This document shows positions 1-59,527 of a stretch of DNA of 64,000 nucleotides, one piece after another (within the stretch, counting starts at the first letter, position 1; every line of letters begins with the position of its first letter). A program made the translations under genes and the position numbers. The stretch covers positions 45,179,974-45,243,973 of the forward strand of contig NC_073311.1 in the NCBI RefSeq assembly GCF_027595985.1, read 5' to 3'. The notes under the pieces were generated by a model. The model had not been told where the DNA came from. It saw only the letters and a program-made list of their open reading frames with translations, and searched no databases. Origin of the DNA: Sorex araneus (taxonomy: Eukaryota; Chordata; Mammalia; Eulipotyphla; Soricidae).

Positions 1-854
1 CCTGCTGCATCATCATCATCACCACCATCATCACTATCATCATCATCATGTCACTATCACAATTCCATTATTACCCATCACCATTATAACTAACACCACC
101 ATCATAAACATCACCACCATCACCATCATCTCATCATTACCACTGTCATTATTGTCATCACCACTATCACCACCATCATCACCATCATCACCACCACCAT
201 CATCATCACCATCATCACTATCACCACCATCATCACCATCATCACCATCATCAGTACCACCACCACTATCAGCACCATCATCACTATCACCACCATCATC
301 ACCACCACCATCATCACCATCATCACTATCACCACCATCATCACCATCATCAGCACTATCATCATCATCATCATGTCACTATCACAATTCCCTTATTACC
401 CATCACCATTATAAGTAACACCACCATCATAACCATCACCACCATCACCATCATCTCATTATCACTGTCATCATTGTCATCACCATCATCAGCACCATCA
501 TCACTATCACCACCATCATCACCACCACCACCATCAGCAGCACCACCACCATCATCAGCATCATTACCATCATCAACACCACCATCATCACCATCATCAG
601 TACCACCACCACCATCAGCAGCACCACCACCATCCTCAGTACCACCACCACCATCATCACCATCATCACCACCACCATCATCAGCACCATCATCACCATC
701 ATCAGCACCACCACCATCAGCAGCACCACCATCAGCAGCACCATCATTAGCACCACCACCACCATCATCATCATCACCATCATCAGCACACCACCATCAT
801 CATCATCACCATCATCAGCACCAGCCCCATGGTCACCATCATCATCGCCATCAC
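1..854. repeat. (CAY)n trinucleotide tract
   Basis: Almost uninterrupted CAT/CAC triplets with occasional CAG, arranged in longer imperfect units. A block near 52-120 recurs near 372-445. Open frames across it are composition artefacts. It lies upstream of the first visible STAB2 exon, presumably in an intron. Confidence 0.9.
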
Positions 855-1117
855 TCTCCTCTCACCAGATACCAAAGCTCAGAGCAATCTCCTTCCCTGA
901 CCCCAGACCAATCCCAATCCACATGTCTGAGCCCCCCACACAGGAGCACTTCCCTGTACCAAGCTAGACTCTGTCAGCTACAGGTGAAGTCGTGTCCAAA
1001 CAGACTTTGCAGTGCACCCAAAGCACCAGCCCAGTGGCCAAGGGCGAGCCCAGGGCTGAGGACAGGCCAATGTGTCTGGGGCGATGGCTGAGTCCTCGCG
1101 CTGCCTTCTCTTTCCAG

Positions 1118-26443
<25,326 letters not shown>

Positions 26444-26745
26444 GCCCCGCCCCCTCCCCCCCTGCAGAAATGTGCCAACTGTGAGTCCCCAGCACCAAGC
26501 AGGGGCCACTCAGGAGCTTTACCTCGTCTCTCACCTGGCTGGGCTGGGGCTGCCCCCTCAGGAGCCTCTGTCCCTCGGTATCCCAGGGTCCATGGCTCTT
26601 AGGACCTCCTGCCACCCCAGCCGTGACCTGGCCCTGCCCACCCGCCCATCAGATCCCACAGCAGGGCATGTCCTGTCCCCCTTTTTCTCTCCAGCCCAAG
26701 GTCCGGAACAGGAAATGGGCTCAATAAACACTGATGGAGTGGGGA
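26444..26745 (+). other. STAB2: STAB2 3'UTR
   Basis: Sequence from the stop codon to about 17 bp past the AATAAA signal. It is GC-rich and I see no SINE in it. The cleavage point is inferred. Confidence 0.75.
26723..26728 (+). terminator. STAB2: STAB2 polyadenylation signal AATAAA
   Basis: A canonical hexamer 280 bp after the stop codon, followed within 30-50 bp by a GT-rich stretch (TCTCGTGTGTCTGGGG) of the kind that binds CstF. Confidence 0.85.
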
Positions 26746-27017
26746 GTGTCCCCTGAACACGTCTCGTGTGTCTGGGGAAACATCGGTCGGGTGGGCCCTG
26801 GGAGGGGCCAACGTGGTGTTAAGTGGCCAGAGATCTCGGCGGCCAGGTGTTAAGTGACCGCCAGCCTGAGCTCAGCTGCCGACGAGACACACAGAGCCGG
26901 GCCAGACTTCTCAAGGGTTCATTCACACACCAACACACTCACTCAAGGGATCCAGAGCTGAGGGTCTCTGGGACCACCCCCTGGGCTCAGAGCCTGATCA
27001 CCCTCAGGGAGGTCTTG
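26746..27017. other. Intergenic, nothing recognised
   Basis: Sequence just beyond the STAB2 poly(A) site. No repeat or gene seen. Confidence 0.4.
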
Positions 27018-27195
27018 TGTTTTGTTTTGTTTGCTTTTTGCATCACACCCAGCGATGCTCAGGGGTTCCTCCTGGCTCTGCACTCGGGAATTACTCCTGC
27101 GTTGCTTGGCGGGCCATATAGGATGCCGGGGATTGAACCCGGGTTGGCCTCGTGCAAGACAAACACCTCGCCTGCTGTGCTATCACTCTGGCCCA
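27018..27195 (-). mobile_element. tRNA-derived SINE
   Basis: Reverse copy from TTTGCTTTTTGCATCACACC to CTATCACTCTGGCCC. Confidence 0.9.
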
Positions 27196-27627
27196 AGGGA
27201 GAGGTTTTTAAGCCCTTGCCCTCCTGCCTGCGTGCCTGGGTGCCCCCTGCCAGGTGCCTTCTCACGGCCTCGAGCCAGCAGGCGGAGGGTTACAGAAGCG
27301 AATAGAGCGGCAAACACGTCTTCTTACGTTCCCTGGGATCGTCCTTGTTATCTGCGGTCAGGTGTCTGGGCGTGTATGTCCACGCCCTGGGGGTCTGGCC
27401 TGGATTCCTTACTAGGTGGTCAACTCATGACCCGGAGGCCCAATGGTCTGGCTGTCCCAATGGGGGTGCTGTAGTCCTGTCTCTCTCTATGTAAAAGCGT
27501 CTCCCCAGGGCCAGCCAGAGCCTGTCCTGTGCGAAGCCCTCACTGCCGTGTCCTTCACTGGTCGGCCACCACCAGGGGACACCCCTCACATCCACCCAGC
27601 TGGACGCCATCAAGAAGGGCGGGGAGA
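27196..27627. other. Intergenic, nothing recognised
   Basis: No open frame of family character and no known repeat seen. Confidence 0.4.
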
Positions 27628-27712
27628 TGGGACCGCAGGGAAGGCGCTTGTGTAGTCCTGGCTCTCCTATGTGATCCCTGAGCACTGCCGGGTGTGGCCC
27701 CTCACCCCTCCC
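27628..27712 (+). mobile_element. SINE fragment
   Basis: GGGACCGCAGGGAAGGCGCT and GAGCACTGCCGGGTGTGGCC joined over a large internal deletion. Confidence 0.5.
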
Positions 27713-27977
27713 CAAAAATAAGACGGGCAATAGCTGGGCGACAAGGATGCGGAGACTCAGAAACTTGCTTATCTGGGGGTGCTGGGGGAGCCTTTGTGCA
27801 GTGCCTCAAGGTGAAAGGCAGCCCTGCCAGGGGAGCCGGCACAGCCGGGCAGAAGGAAAAGCTGCCCACGGAAGAGCAAGGGCTGAGGCACACACAGCCA
27901 CATGGCCCGCAGCCCTGGGCGCGGCACCCAGCTGTGGCCTGGCCGGAAAGTGATGCCCAGGAGACCAAGTAGCAGCA

Positions 27978-29003
27978 GGGATGGGGAGGGGAGGGAGGGG
28001 AGGGGAGGGGAGGGGAGGGCAAAGGAAGGGGAAGGGAGGGGAAAGGAAGGGGAGGGGAGGGGAGGGGAAAGGAAGGGGAGGGGAGGGAAGGAGAGGAGAG
28101 GGAGGGGGAGGGGAGGGGGAGGGAAGAGAGGAGAGGGGAGGGAAGGGGAGAGGAGGAGGATAGGAAGGGAAGGGAAATGGAGGGGAGGGAAGGGGAGGGG
28201 AAAGGAGGGGGAGGGGAAGGAAGGGGAGAGGAGGGGGATAGGAAGGGGAGGAGAAGGGAAGAGAGGGGAGGGGAGGGGAGGGAAGGGAAGGGGAGAGGAG
28301 GAGGATAGGAAAGGAAGGGAAAGGAAGAGGAGGGGAGAGAAGGGGAGGGGAAAAGAGGGGGAGTGGAAAGGGGGAGGGGAAAGGAGGGGGAGGGGAGGAA
28401 AAGAAAGGGGAAAGGAGGGGGAGGGGAAGGGAAGGGAAGGGGAGGGGAGGGGAGATAAGGGGAGAGGAGGGGGATAGGAAGGGAGGAGATGGGAAGGGAT
28501 GGGTAGGGAAAGGAAGGAGAGGGAAGGGAAGGAATAGGGAAGGGAAGGGAAGGGAAGGGAAGGGAAGGGAAGGGAAGGGAAGGGAAGGGAAGGGAAGGGA
28601 AGGGAAGGGAAGGGAAGGGAAGGGATGGGTAGGGGAAGGAAGGAGAGGGAAGGGAAGGAATAGGGAACAGAAAGGAAGGGAAGGGAAGGGAAGGGAAGGA
28701 AGGGAAGGGAAGGGAAGGGAAGGGAAGGGAAGGGAAGGGAAGGGAAGGGAAGGGAAGGGAAGGGAAGGGAAGGGAAGGGAAGGGGGAAGGGGAGGGAAGA
28801 GGGGGAGGGGAGGGAAGGGGTGAGGAGGGGGATAGGAAGGGAGGAGATGGGAAGGGAGGGAGAAGGAGAGGGAACAGAAGGGAAGGGAAGGGAAGGGAAG
28901 GGAAGGGAAGGGAAGGGAAGGGAAGGGAAGGGAAGGGAAGGGAAGGGAAGGGAAGGGGAGGGGAGGGGAGGGGAGGGGAGGAGGGGAGGGCAGGGGGAGG
29001 GAA
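27978..29003. repeat. Polypurine (GGGAA)n array, about 1 kb
   Basis: Essentially only G and A on the plus strand, with long pure (GGGAA)n runs at about 28530-28625, 28676-28780 and 28877-28955. Longer blocks containing GATAGGAAGGGAGGAGATGG recur. Open frames of 450-588 codons across it are artefacts. Confidence 0.95.
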
Positions 29004-29589
29004 TCCTATGATCTGGTGCCAGCGAGAGCTCTCTAGGTGGTGAGCCAAGCACATGCTTTGCTCTTAGGAGCCTTGACTTGGCTCCCCAGGGCCAGTGATG
29101 GCCGAGCACTGCGGGACGGATTCCCAGGCACAGAGATGAAAGCGTGCAGGGGCTAACGCGCCTGCCCTGTGAGCAGGAGCCCGTGAGTTCCGTGCCTGGC
29201 GCTGCCCCCTGCGCGAGGCTCAGCCTGGCAGCTCTTGTCTGGGGTCTCTGGGGCGGGAGAAGGTTTCCAGCGGCCCCGCGCCCTGCGTGTGCGCCTGCCA
29301 CAGACGCCCCACTGTGTGGCCGAGGGGGCGGCCCCCAGCCGTCGAGAACTACCACCAGGATGTGTGCGGCGCCACAATGGGGGTAGCCTCCCCCCACGGC
29401 AACAAGCACCAGGTGGGAATACAGCAGCCTGAAGCGTAGGGGCCTCCCTCCCCACAGCCAATCACAGACCCCGAGCCCTGTGGTCTGCGCCCCGACACCT
29501 CCACAGCATCCACAAGGGGGCGCTAATGAATCCATTCAAGATCCGCGTGATGGGTTGTACCGGGAAGGTGAAGGGATGCAGGAGCCAGG
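29004..29589. other. Intergenic, nothing recognised
   Basis: GC-rich between the two gene ends; no convincing gene. Confidence 0.4.
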
Positions 29590-29690
29590 CCGGAGCTCGG
29601 AGGGCAGAGCACGTTCCTGGCACGCAGGAGGCCCCAAGTTCGGTCCCAACCCTGCATGATCCCCTAAGCACCCTGGCAGCCTAGAGGTTC
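29590..29690 (+). mobile_element. SINE fragment, diverged
   Basis: GGCACGCAGGAGGCCCCAAG, TTCGGTCCCAACCC and ATGATCCCCTAAGCACC keep SINE order. Confidence 0.5.
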
Positions 29691-29897
29691 CCACACACAC
29701 ACACCCAAACCTTCATGACTGCACAGTTGGGCCAAGGAGCAGCAGGAGTGGCCTCGGGAACCCCCAAGCACCGACACACAAAAACGATACAACAATTGAC
29801 AACCAAATGGTATGTGCTTGCACGGCCAATTTTCACCGTAATTACACTGGAAAGGCAACAAGAGGATCACGACTTCTTAAAACAAATTTGGATTTCA

Positions 29898-30070
29898 GGG
29901 GCTGGAGCGATAGCACAGCAGGTAGGGCGTTTGCCTTGCATGCCGCCGACCCGGGTTCGATTCCCAGCATCCCATATGATCCCCTGAGCATTGCCAGGGG
30001 TAATTCCTGAGTGCAGAGCCAGGAGTAACCCCTGTGCATCATCGGGTGTGATCCAAAAAGAAAAAAAAAA
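29898..30070 (+). mobile_element. tRNA-derived SINE
   Basis: Full length; flanks ATTTGGATTTCAG and ATTGGATTTCAG are target-site duplications. Confidence 0.95.
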
Positions 30071-30079
30071 TTGGATTTC

Positions 30080-30170
30080 AGTGTGTATCACTGTCATTCC
30101 GTTGCTCATCGATTAGCTCGAGCAGGCACCGGGAACATCTCCATGGTGAGACTTCTTGTTACTGATTTCA
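30080..30170 (-). mobile_element. Tail fragment of long-body SINE
   Basis: TATCACTGTCATTCCGTTGC, CATCGATTAGCTCGAGCAGG and ACATCTCCATGGTGAGACTT match the 3' module of the copies at 5143 and 25863. No head is present. Confidence 0.65.
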
Positions 30171-30221
30171 ATGATTACTGAACACTGGGTCAACATATTA
30201 TTGATCAGTTCATTGTTAACG

Positions 30222-30404
30222 TCTTTTTTTTTTTTTTTTTTTTGCTTTTTGGGTTCCCAGTGATACTCAGGGACCACTCCTGGCTCTGCACTCAGGAACC
30301 ACCCCTGGGGGTGCTCAGGGGGCCATATGGGATGCTGGGAACCGAACCCGAGTCGGCCGCGTGCAAGGCAAACACCCTTCCTGCCGTGCTATCGCTCCAG
30401 CCCT
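30222..30404 (-). mobile_element. tRNA-derived SINE
   Basis: T-rich tail to CTATCGCTCCAGCCC. The flanks CATTGTTAACGTCTTT and CACTGTTAAAATCTTT resemble a diverged target-site duplication. Confidence 0.92.
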
Positions 30405-30469
30405 CACTGTTAAAATCTTTAAAGCTGGTGTTTCATTTATGGAAGGCAGGGCTGCTAGGGCCAAAAGTT

Positions 30470-30585
30470 GCAGTGCTCAGGAGTCACTCCTGGTAGTGCT
30501 CGGGGAACCGTATATGCTACCGGGGATGGGATGGAGGTCAGCCACCTGCAAGGCCAGCACCCCCTGCACTCTCTCTCCAGTCTCT
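30470..30585 (-). mobile_element. SINE, diverged
   Basis: GTGCTCAGGAGTCACTCCTG, GCTCGGGGAACCGTATATGC and CTCTCTCTCCAGTC in reverse order. Confidence 0.6.
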
Positions 30586-30860
30586 CCTCGAGGAAGGGCA
30601 GGTGAGGCTGCGTTGATGAAAGAACTCCCTACACTCCCTCCACATGTCAAATGCAGATGACAAGGGTGTGTGATCAGTGGCTCAAATGCTGCTGCTGAGA
30701 AAGTGCCGACCTGCTGTGGTACCGGATTCTTTCCCACGTTCCCAACAAGGCAGAGTCAAGCGTCTCTTGATTCAAACATGGCTGCACTTCTGGGAAGTTC
30801 AGCCTATGGCTAGATGGCCTGCAAGGATTCTTCATGGTGAAAATAATTTCCTTTTTCCTT

Positions 30861-31035
30861 TTTTTTTTTGGCTTGAGGGCATACCTGGCATTGCTCAGTC
30901 GCCAGGTTACTCCTGCTTCTGCACTCAGGAATCACTCCTGGAGTCCTCGGGGGGCCATGTGGGATGCTGGGGCTCGAACCTAGGTTGGCTGTGTGCAAAT
31001 CAGGTGCCTGACCCGCTGTACTGTCTCCAGCCCGG
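30861..31035 (-). mobile_element. tRNA-derived SINE
   Basis: Reverse copy: T tail, CTTGAGGGCATACCTGGC, CTCGAACCTAGGTTGGC and CTGTCTCCAGCCC. Confidence 0.87.
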
Positions 31036-31142
31036 AAATAGAACTTCTACCCGCATGAATGACAGTGGCACTTTTTAAGTCTGTGTGAGCCCTCACAAGG
31101 GCCCTCATCTCCCCTCCCCAAACTCCTCCCTGCCTGGGCCCC

Positions 31143-31144
<2 letters not shown>

Positions 31145-31195
<51 letters not shown>

Positions 31196-31318
31196 AACAC
31201 ACTTTGGGCTCCAACACACACACACACACACACACACCACAGAGAACACACTTTGGGCTCCAACACACACACACACACACACACACACACCACGGAGAAC
31301 ACACTTTGGGCCCCAACA

Positions 31319-31367
<49 letters not shown>

Positions 31368-31374
31368 AACACAC
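31145..31374. repeat. Four (CA)n arrays with a repeated 25-bp spacer
   Basis: Four CA runs are separated by near-identical spacers built on ACACACTTTGGGCTCCAA. This is a higher-order tandem repeat with a period of about 55-60 bp. Confidence 0.93.
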
Positions 31375-31375
31375 T

Positions 31376-32191
31376 TTGGTTTCCAAACTGTCTCCGAGGA
31401 ACGCTCTGGCCAGGCCTGAGATTCCCGCGAGACGAGGAAGAGCGAAGCGGAGGCCTCAGACCCCTCCTGCGAGGCCTCCGGACTCCACACCGCCAGGGCT
31501 CGGCCCAGTCAAGTTCAAACCAGCCCCAGTTGTCTTGGAGCTGTTTCTCGGCTCCAGGGGACCCCCAGCCTCCAGCAGAGGGGCTCCCAGGTCCCCGCGG
31601 CTGACGTGGAGAGAGAGGGGGCCCTGGACATCTCTCCAGACGCCACCCCGCCAAGTGAGGGGCCGGAGTCAGGGGCAGCGTCGCTAAGGAACCTGCCCAA
31701 CACCCTCACGGGCATCCAAAAGGCAAGAGAGGAGGGGAACCGGCAGGGGTGAGCGAGGCCCAGGGGGCGCCCCCAGAGAGGTTCACGGCACGGGGACACG
31801 GGCGGTGCTGAACAGATGTGCGCGCGTGTTTTAAAATAAGCCCAGACTATTTATAAGGGTATGCGGCGCCAAGTAGTGAATGGCTCCTGATTTGGTGCCT
31901 CTATTTTCCAAACATCTTGCTTTGCATTTCCCCATTTTCCTCACCTCCCTCCAGGCTGCCTCCCCAGGGGGTTATCTGGGGCACAGTGCCGGGCTAGGCC
32001 GGCCCCAAACTTCCCACACTTTGAGCTCTCTTGGCGCTGGGGGCCGGGAGGCGGGTGGGGAGCCGCAGCGGGAGCCTTCCCCGTCCTCGAGGGGATGCTG
32101 GGTGGGGACCCCATGGGCTGTGAATCGGAGTGGTCACTCTCTCGAGCTCACCAGTCAGGCTAGTTCACAACGGGCTGAGCAAAACCAAACT
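31376..32191. other. Intergenic, nothing recognised
   Basis: GC-rich sequence just beyond the inferred NT5DC3 poly(A) signal. Confidence 0.4.
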
Positions 32192-34779
32192 TTTATTGGG
32201 CAATCCACTGACGGTCAGAAAATCACAGAAAATCACCATTTGGAATAAATAGCGGATTCACATTCAGAATAAATAACGCGTCTACTGCGAGGAGTCCGGA
32301 TTCGCTGTGCCCGCCCTGGGCCCGGGGCATGGTTTGTCCTTCTGCTCAAGAATCAGAAAAAAATGGCCACCTGTGTCCGGGGGTCACGCCCGTGGCTCCA
32401 GGTGAGGGTCGAAGCTTTTCCACTGGGTTGGGTTTGCCGAACTTGGTCAGCTGGGTGAGCTGGAGCGTGCAGGTGACCCAGGGGAGTCCCGGATCACCAC
32501 CTGGGGGAGGTAGGTGGGGCAGAGGCCCCCCCCCCCGCGGACCTCCCAGCCCCCCACCTCCTAGCCCTGGAGCTGGGACGGCCCCCGCTAGGTTGACAGG
32601 TGACAGCGCCCTGTCTTGGGCTGACAGCCGCCACGGCGGGAGCACTGAGGAATCACCCCTGGGTCTCCACGGTCATCCCAGCAGGCAGGCCCAGGCCCAC
32701 GGCGAGGGCACTCCACAGGGCACGTCCATAGGACGAGTGCCCCAGCGTGGCCCCGCGTGACAAGTGTGGCTTGTGCTCAGAAAGTCACTTGCCAGCCCGC
32801 ACTGCGGCCCCACCCCGACGGGGGCGGTGGGCTAGGGCCCCGGGGCCAAGTCCGGCCTCAGCTAAATGCCCGCGAAGGTCACGGTGCCCTGTCCCAGTAG
32901 GCCTGGCCACCGGAAACGGGCCGGCGAGGGTGTCCCCAGGGAAGGTGCCGGGGTGACAGGCCGGCAGAGCAGCCTCCACGTGGGGGGCAAAGGAGCCCCG
33001 TCCCCACAGGGAGGGAGGAAGGGGAGGGAACTGTGCCAAGGGGATCCTAAGAGCAGAAGACACAGCTCCAGGGAAGGCTGCTCAGCGGGGGAGACAGACA
33101 GGGAGCCCCAGCCTATGTGCATCAGGCAGGGCGGGAAGGGCCCATTCTCCCTACTGGACTCTCCCCCTCGGAAAGGCCTGGCGGAAGCTCCCCTGAGGAG
33201 GGGGAGAGAGAGGACTTCATCCCTCCCCTGGCCTTAATTAAGACGGCCTTGGCGGCAAAGCAACTGGCAATTTTGTTGCAGCGGACTGCGTCAGTAACGG
33301 TGTGTGTGGTGGGGGGGTGTTGTTTCTGTTCCGAGCTCTGGTGGTGCGGTGCCCCCCCCACCCCTACCCGGGGCACATGTGTCTGTGGCGTGCTGCACGG
33401 ACTACTGGCATCTGTGGTCACACAATGAGATCGGCTGGGACACGCTGGCCGCGGGCCCTGGGAGCGGAGGTGGCCGTCCTCACCTGTCACTTCTAGCTGG
33501 GCCCAGGGACCGTCTACGGGGACACGGGCCAGGCTCCCGCCCACACAGCTCTAGGGCGCGGGGTCCTAAACCCGAGGTGGCGGCAGCACTGGGCAATGTG
33601 TTCCCTTTTCTGGGAAGGGGAATCGGATTTCCTCCCACACTGGGGTCTCACTTGCCCATCGGGAAAGCAAGCTGCCCGAACCGCTTCATTCTTCAGTCCG
33701 GAGCCCCGGGACGGAGATGCAGGCTGCCCGGGACTCTGGGTGAACCATCCCCGCTGGCCCGCGCTGCTTCCTCAAAGTGGACACTCACAACTGGCCGCAG
33801 AGGAGAGAGCCGTGAGGAGCTCGGAGCAGGACGCTCCAAGCACCAGGGTGCAAGTGCTCAGCAAAAGGGAAAAAAAACAAACACCCAGCTGGGAGGGGGC
33901 TGCTTTGTCTGTAACAAAAGTGTGTGTGTGGGGGGGGGGACGGTTGGCAGCCTAAGGGGGTCACCTGGGCCATAAGGGGTCACTGCACCACACTGGTTCA
34001 ATACCGCCAAGGGTCCCACATCAAACTCCACCCTAACCCATGGCAGAGCCAAGGATAACGCCCTCTGGGCTCAGTCACATGCAGCCCCAGGGCCAAGGGT
34101 CACACGCTCCAGCTCCCCAGCCTGCCCCCCGCTGTGTCGGGTCCACGGGCATAAGTCACCTGCATCGGCCTCAGGAGCACAGAGAAATACTCAGCAGGGT
34201 CATTTCCTTTCCTCTTAGCTTGCACAGGGTCCGCACGTGCTCCCCCGAAAGAAACCCACCCCAATGCCCCAATGCCCCCCCCCACCCGGCACTCCTGCAG
34301 GAAAGCTGGAGGTGGACAGAGGGGTCGCAGATGGCAGAGTTGCAGGGGTGCCTCCCCGCTGCGAACCAGCGCCCCCCCCCCCCCGGTCTGTCCATGCCAA
34401 AGGGGCCATGTCCCTCCTGGGCCGGCCGGACCCAGGCCTGGGGGTGCGCAGGCTCCGACCCACCCTCCCCAGCCCCCCGCACAGCCGTGCTTCCGCTGCA
34501 CCGTGCTCATTCCTGCAGCGGGCACTGGAGACCGACTGGCACGCGCTCTCACCGCTGCCGGCAGGCGGCGCCCTTGAGTCTCTCTGGGAGCCGCCAGGAA
34601 GCGCCAAGGGGCTGGCCAGGTGCCGCTGATGCAGAGGGGCGGCAGGCTGCCCACCTGCGCGCCCGGTGCCCGCTCCAGTCTGCACCCCCGGGGCAGGCAA
34701 GGGGGCAAATGCACATCACGTGCGACACCACGCGCGCCTCTCTCCAGCCCCGGCGCCGCCCCCGCCGGCCGCCGCCCGG
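32178..34779 (-). other. NT5DC3: NT5DC3 3'UTR (inferred extent)
   Basis: About 2.6 kb, GC-rich and largely free of recognisable SINEs, running from the TAG to the only minus-strand AATAAA I found downstream. The extent is inferred; an earlier non-canonical poly(A) site cannot be excluded. Confidence 0.5.
32192..32197 (-). terminator. NT5DC3: Candidate NT5DC3 polyadenylation signal
   Basis: TTTATT on the plus strand reads AATAAA on the minus strand. It is followed at once by a GT-rich stretch (GTTTGGTTTTG). Confidence 0.55.
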
Positions 34780-57267
<22,488 letters not shown>

Positions 57268-57845
57268 CTAGGAGCAGAAGGGGAGGAAAGGAGACGTCAG
57301 ACCAAGTGATCAATCCCGTCTCCGGGGCAGAGGAGGGAGGGGAACGGCCCAGGAGAGGCACTGAGACCCCGAGGTCCTGCAGTGCAAAGCAGATGGTCAC
57401 CGACGGGGCCGTGGACGGGGCCGTGGTCGAGAAAGACACGAAGGAAGGGGTGCCGGCACCACCGAGGATGGGGTGCGAGTGAGGGAATGGCTGCAGACAG
57501 ACACCCAGGATTCTCCTCAGGACATAAAAAGAGTCTCATCTTTTGCGGGTTTGGGCAGGGGGAGGAAGGGCAGCTGTGCGGTGCTGGGGATCCAGCCGGG
57601 GGGTCCCACATGCACACACTCCAGCCCTCTGGGCCAGCTCCCAGAGCGGCTCCCAGATCACAGTTCCCAGGGCAGGGAAAACGCTGTCAGAGGCCGGAGG
57701 AAGGCCACGGCTGAGCAGCAGCTGGGAAGTGTGGCAAGCAAAAACCAACTGCATGGCGTGTAAAGGATCTTAATAAAGCAGACACTGATAGGGTATTTGC
57801 TTCGACATCACAGGAAGATCTGCTTCCCTTAGAAACAGAATTCAG
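57268..57845 (-). other. NT5DC3 intron 1, nothing recognised
   Basis: No exon, CpG-island promoter or known repeat seen. Confidence 0.4.
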
Positions 57846-58006
57846 GGCTGGAGCGATAATATAGTCCAGCGGGTAGGGCATTTGCCTTGCATGCGGCCGA
57901 CCCGGGTTCGATTCCCAGCATCCCATATGGTCCCCTGAGCACTGCCAGGAGTGATTCCTGAGTGCAGAGCCAGGAGTAACCCCTGTGCATCGCTGGGTGT
58001 GACCAA
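57846..58006 (+). mobile_element. tRNA-derived SINE with altered head
   Basis: The head reads GAGCGATAATATAGTCCAGCG, about 5 bp longer than the common form. Flanks AGAAACAGAATTCA and AGAAACAGAATACA. Confidence 0.93.
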
Positions 58007-58549
58007 AAGAAGAAACAGAATACATTGCCTCATGGTCCCCCTCAATCTCCTTCCTGTGCGCCTTCTCCTCCTGTACTGGGGTCAAGGGTGGCCCAATGAC
58101 CATGCGGAGGATCAAAGGTGGGAACGGGGGCTTTCAGAAGGCTCGTCTCACCCCCCAGCCACTGCCCAGGCCCTGTCACTGAGTTGTAAGAAGGGGTCTC
58201 GGCCAGCGCCTTCAGTGACAAGCGCATAGACCACCCAGTTTGTCACAAGGACGTTCCGTGACAGCAATCTCCCGCCCTGCATGACGCTAGTGCACCCACG
58301 TGTGATCGGAGCAGCCCGGAAAGTGGACAAACAGCTCTAGACGGGTGACTTTCAGGCCGAGAGACAAATAGCTCCCACACGCACACACAAACCAGTCTGT
58401 CCGCCTCTCACTGCTAAGATCGCACTGTCCACGTTCTAGAACTTTGAACATGACTAAGGACAAACCCCCAACCCCGTTCCATTAGAGCTGACTGAGCAAG
58501 CACCTACCCTGTAGTCACGCAGTCACAAACACTCTGAATTATCATCTTG
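58007..58549 (-). other. NT5DC3 intron 1, nothing recognised
   Basis: No exon or known repeat seen. Confidence 0.4.
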
Positions 58550-58835
58550 TCCTGACAACAGACTTAAGACAGAGATAGCCTATTACCCTCGTTTTACTTT
58601 CTCTCTCTTTTTTTTTTGAATTATTTTTTTTTTCTGGCAGCGACCAGGGCCATACCCAGCAAGGCTGGGGGCAGGGCAGGCGGTGCCAGAGATCAAGCCC
58701 AGGGCTCTGCCACCTGAACTGCACCCCTGCCATGCCCCCGGTTCAGTGAGGGCACTGAAGGCACACACAAAGGGACGTGATTTGCTGAAGGACTCCACAC
58801 AGCCTATGGCAGAGCCGGGATCAGGAGACTGGTTC
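58550..58835 (-). mobile_element. MIR element split by a SINE
   Basis: Left part GCCTATTACCCTCGTTTTAC, right part GTGATTTGCTGAAGGAC and GGCAGAGCCGGGATCAGGAG, in reverse MIR order. A diverged SINE lies between them. Confidence 0.5.
58608..58740 (-). mobile_element. SINE, strongly diverged
   Basis: T-rich start, CAGGGCCATACCCAGCAAGG, AGATCAAGCCCAGGGCTCTG. Weak. Confidence 0.45.
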
Positions 58836-59344
58836 CCAAACGGATTCACTGAACGCCACACAACCCCCCGCCCGCCAGCAACAGGGAAATCAACAAACCA
58901 CTAGAAAATTCCATCATCATGGAGCTGACTGACTGTCCCATTCTAGGGCGTCTCCCGTCCCCTCCCCTGCTCGCTGCATCCTTTGCAGGACAGTGGCCCA
59001 GAGCACGCGCCTCTGTGCTAAGGGCCCACCTGAACTCTCCCAGAGGGGTTTCCTTCCGCAGGAGCCTGGTTCCAGTCTAGAGACCGGGCCAGCCCCAAGG
59101 GCTCATGAGCACTGCAGAAGGACCTTTGCAGCTTGGGGGCTTGGAATTTTTATTAAGAACCTAAAAGAAGCCACAAACTCCTTCTCCCCAGAAAATGCAG
59201 GTTCTAGCTCTCTGGGCGCTCAGGTGCCAGAGCAGCTGATGATCCAAGGCAGGGCAGTCAGAGAGTGTGGCTGGCAGGAAACGGTCATTGGCACAAGGGG
59301 TCATTGGCACAAGGGGAAAGAACAGCCTTTCCCAGGTGACAGCG

Positions 59345-59527
59345 AAGAGCAAGGGTGGGGGATGGGGTGGGGTGGTGGGAGGGATACTGGGAACATTGGT
59401 GGAGGAGAATGGGCACTGGTGGAGGGATGGGTGAACGATCACTGTATGACTGAAATGCAAACATGAAAGTTCATAAGCTTGTAACTGTACCTCATGGTGA
59501 TTCACTAATAAAAAATTTTTTTAAAAA
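59345..59527 (+). mobile_element. L1-like 3' end, A-rich tail
   Basis: GGTGGGAGGGATACTGGGAA, GGGCACTGGTGGAGGGATGG, CACTGTATGACTGAAATGCA and GGTGATTCACTAATAAAAAA. Same element as 12280 and 40625. Confidence 0.6.

Noticed and set aside
126-1091. Ser/Pro-rich and Met/Val-rich open frames at the window start
   Set aside because: Translations of the CAY triplet repeat on either strand.
27702-29535. Open frames of 450 and 588 codons (Pro/Ser/Leu/Phe-rich) on the minus strand
   Set aside because: They are read through the GGGAA array, which lacks stop-codon letters in that register. No domain character or splice context.
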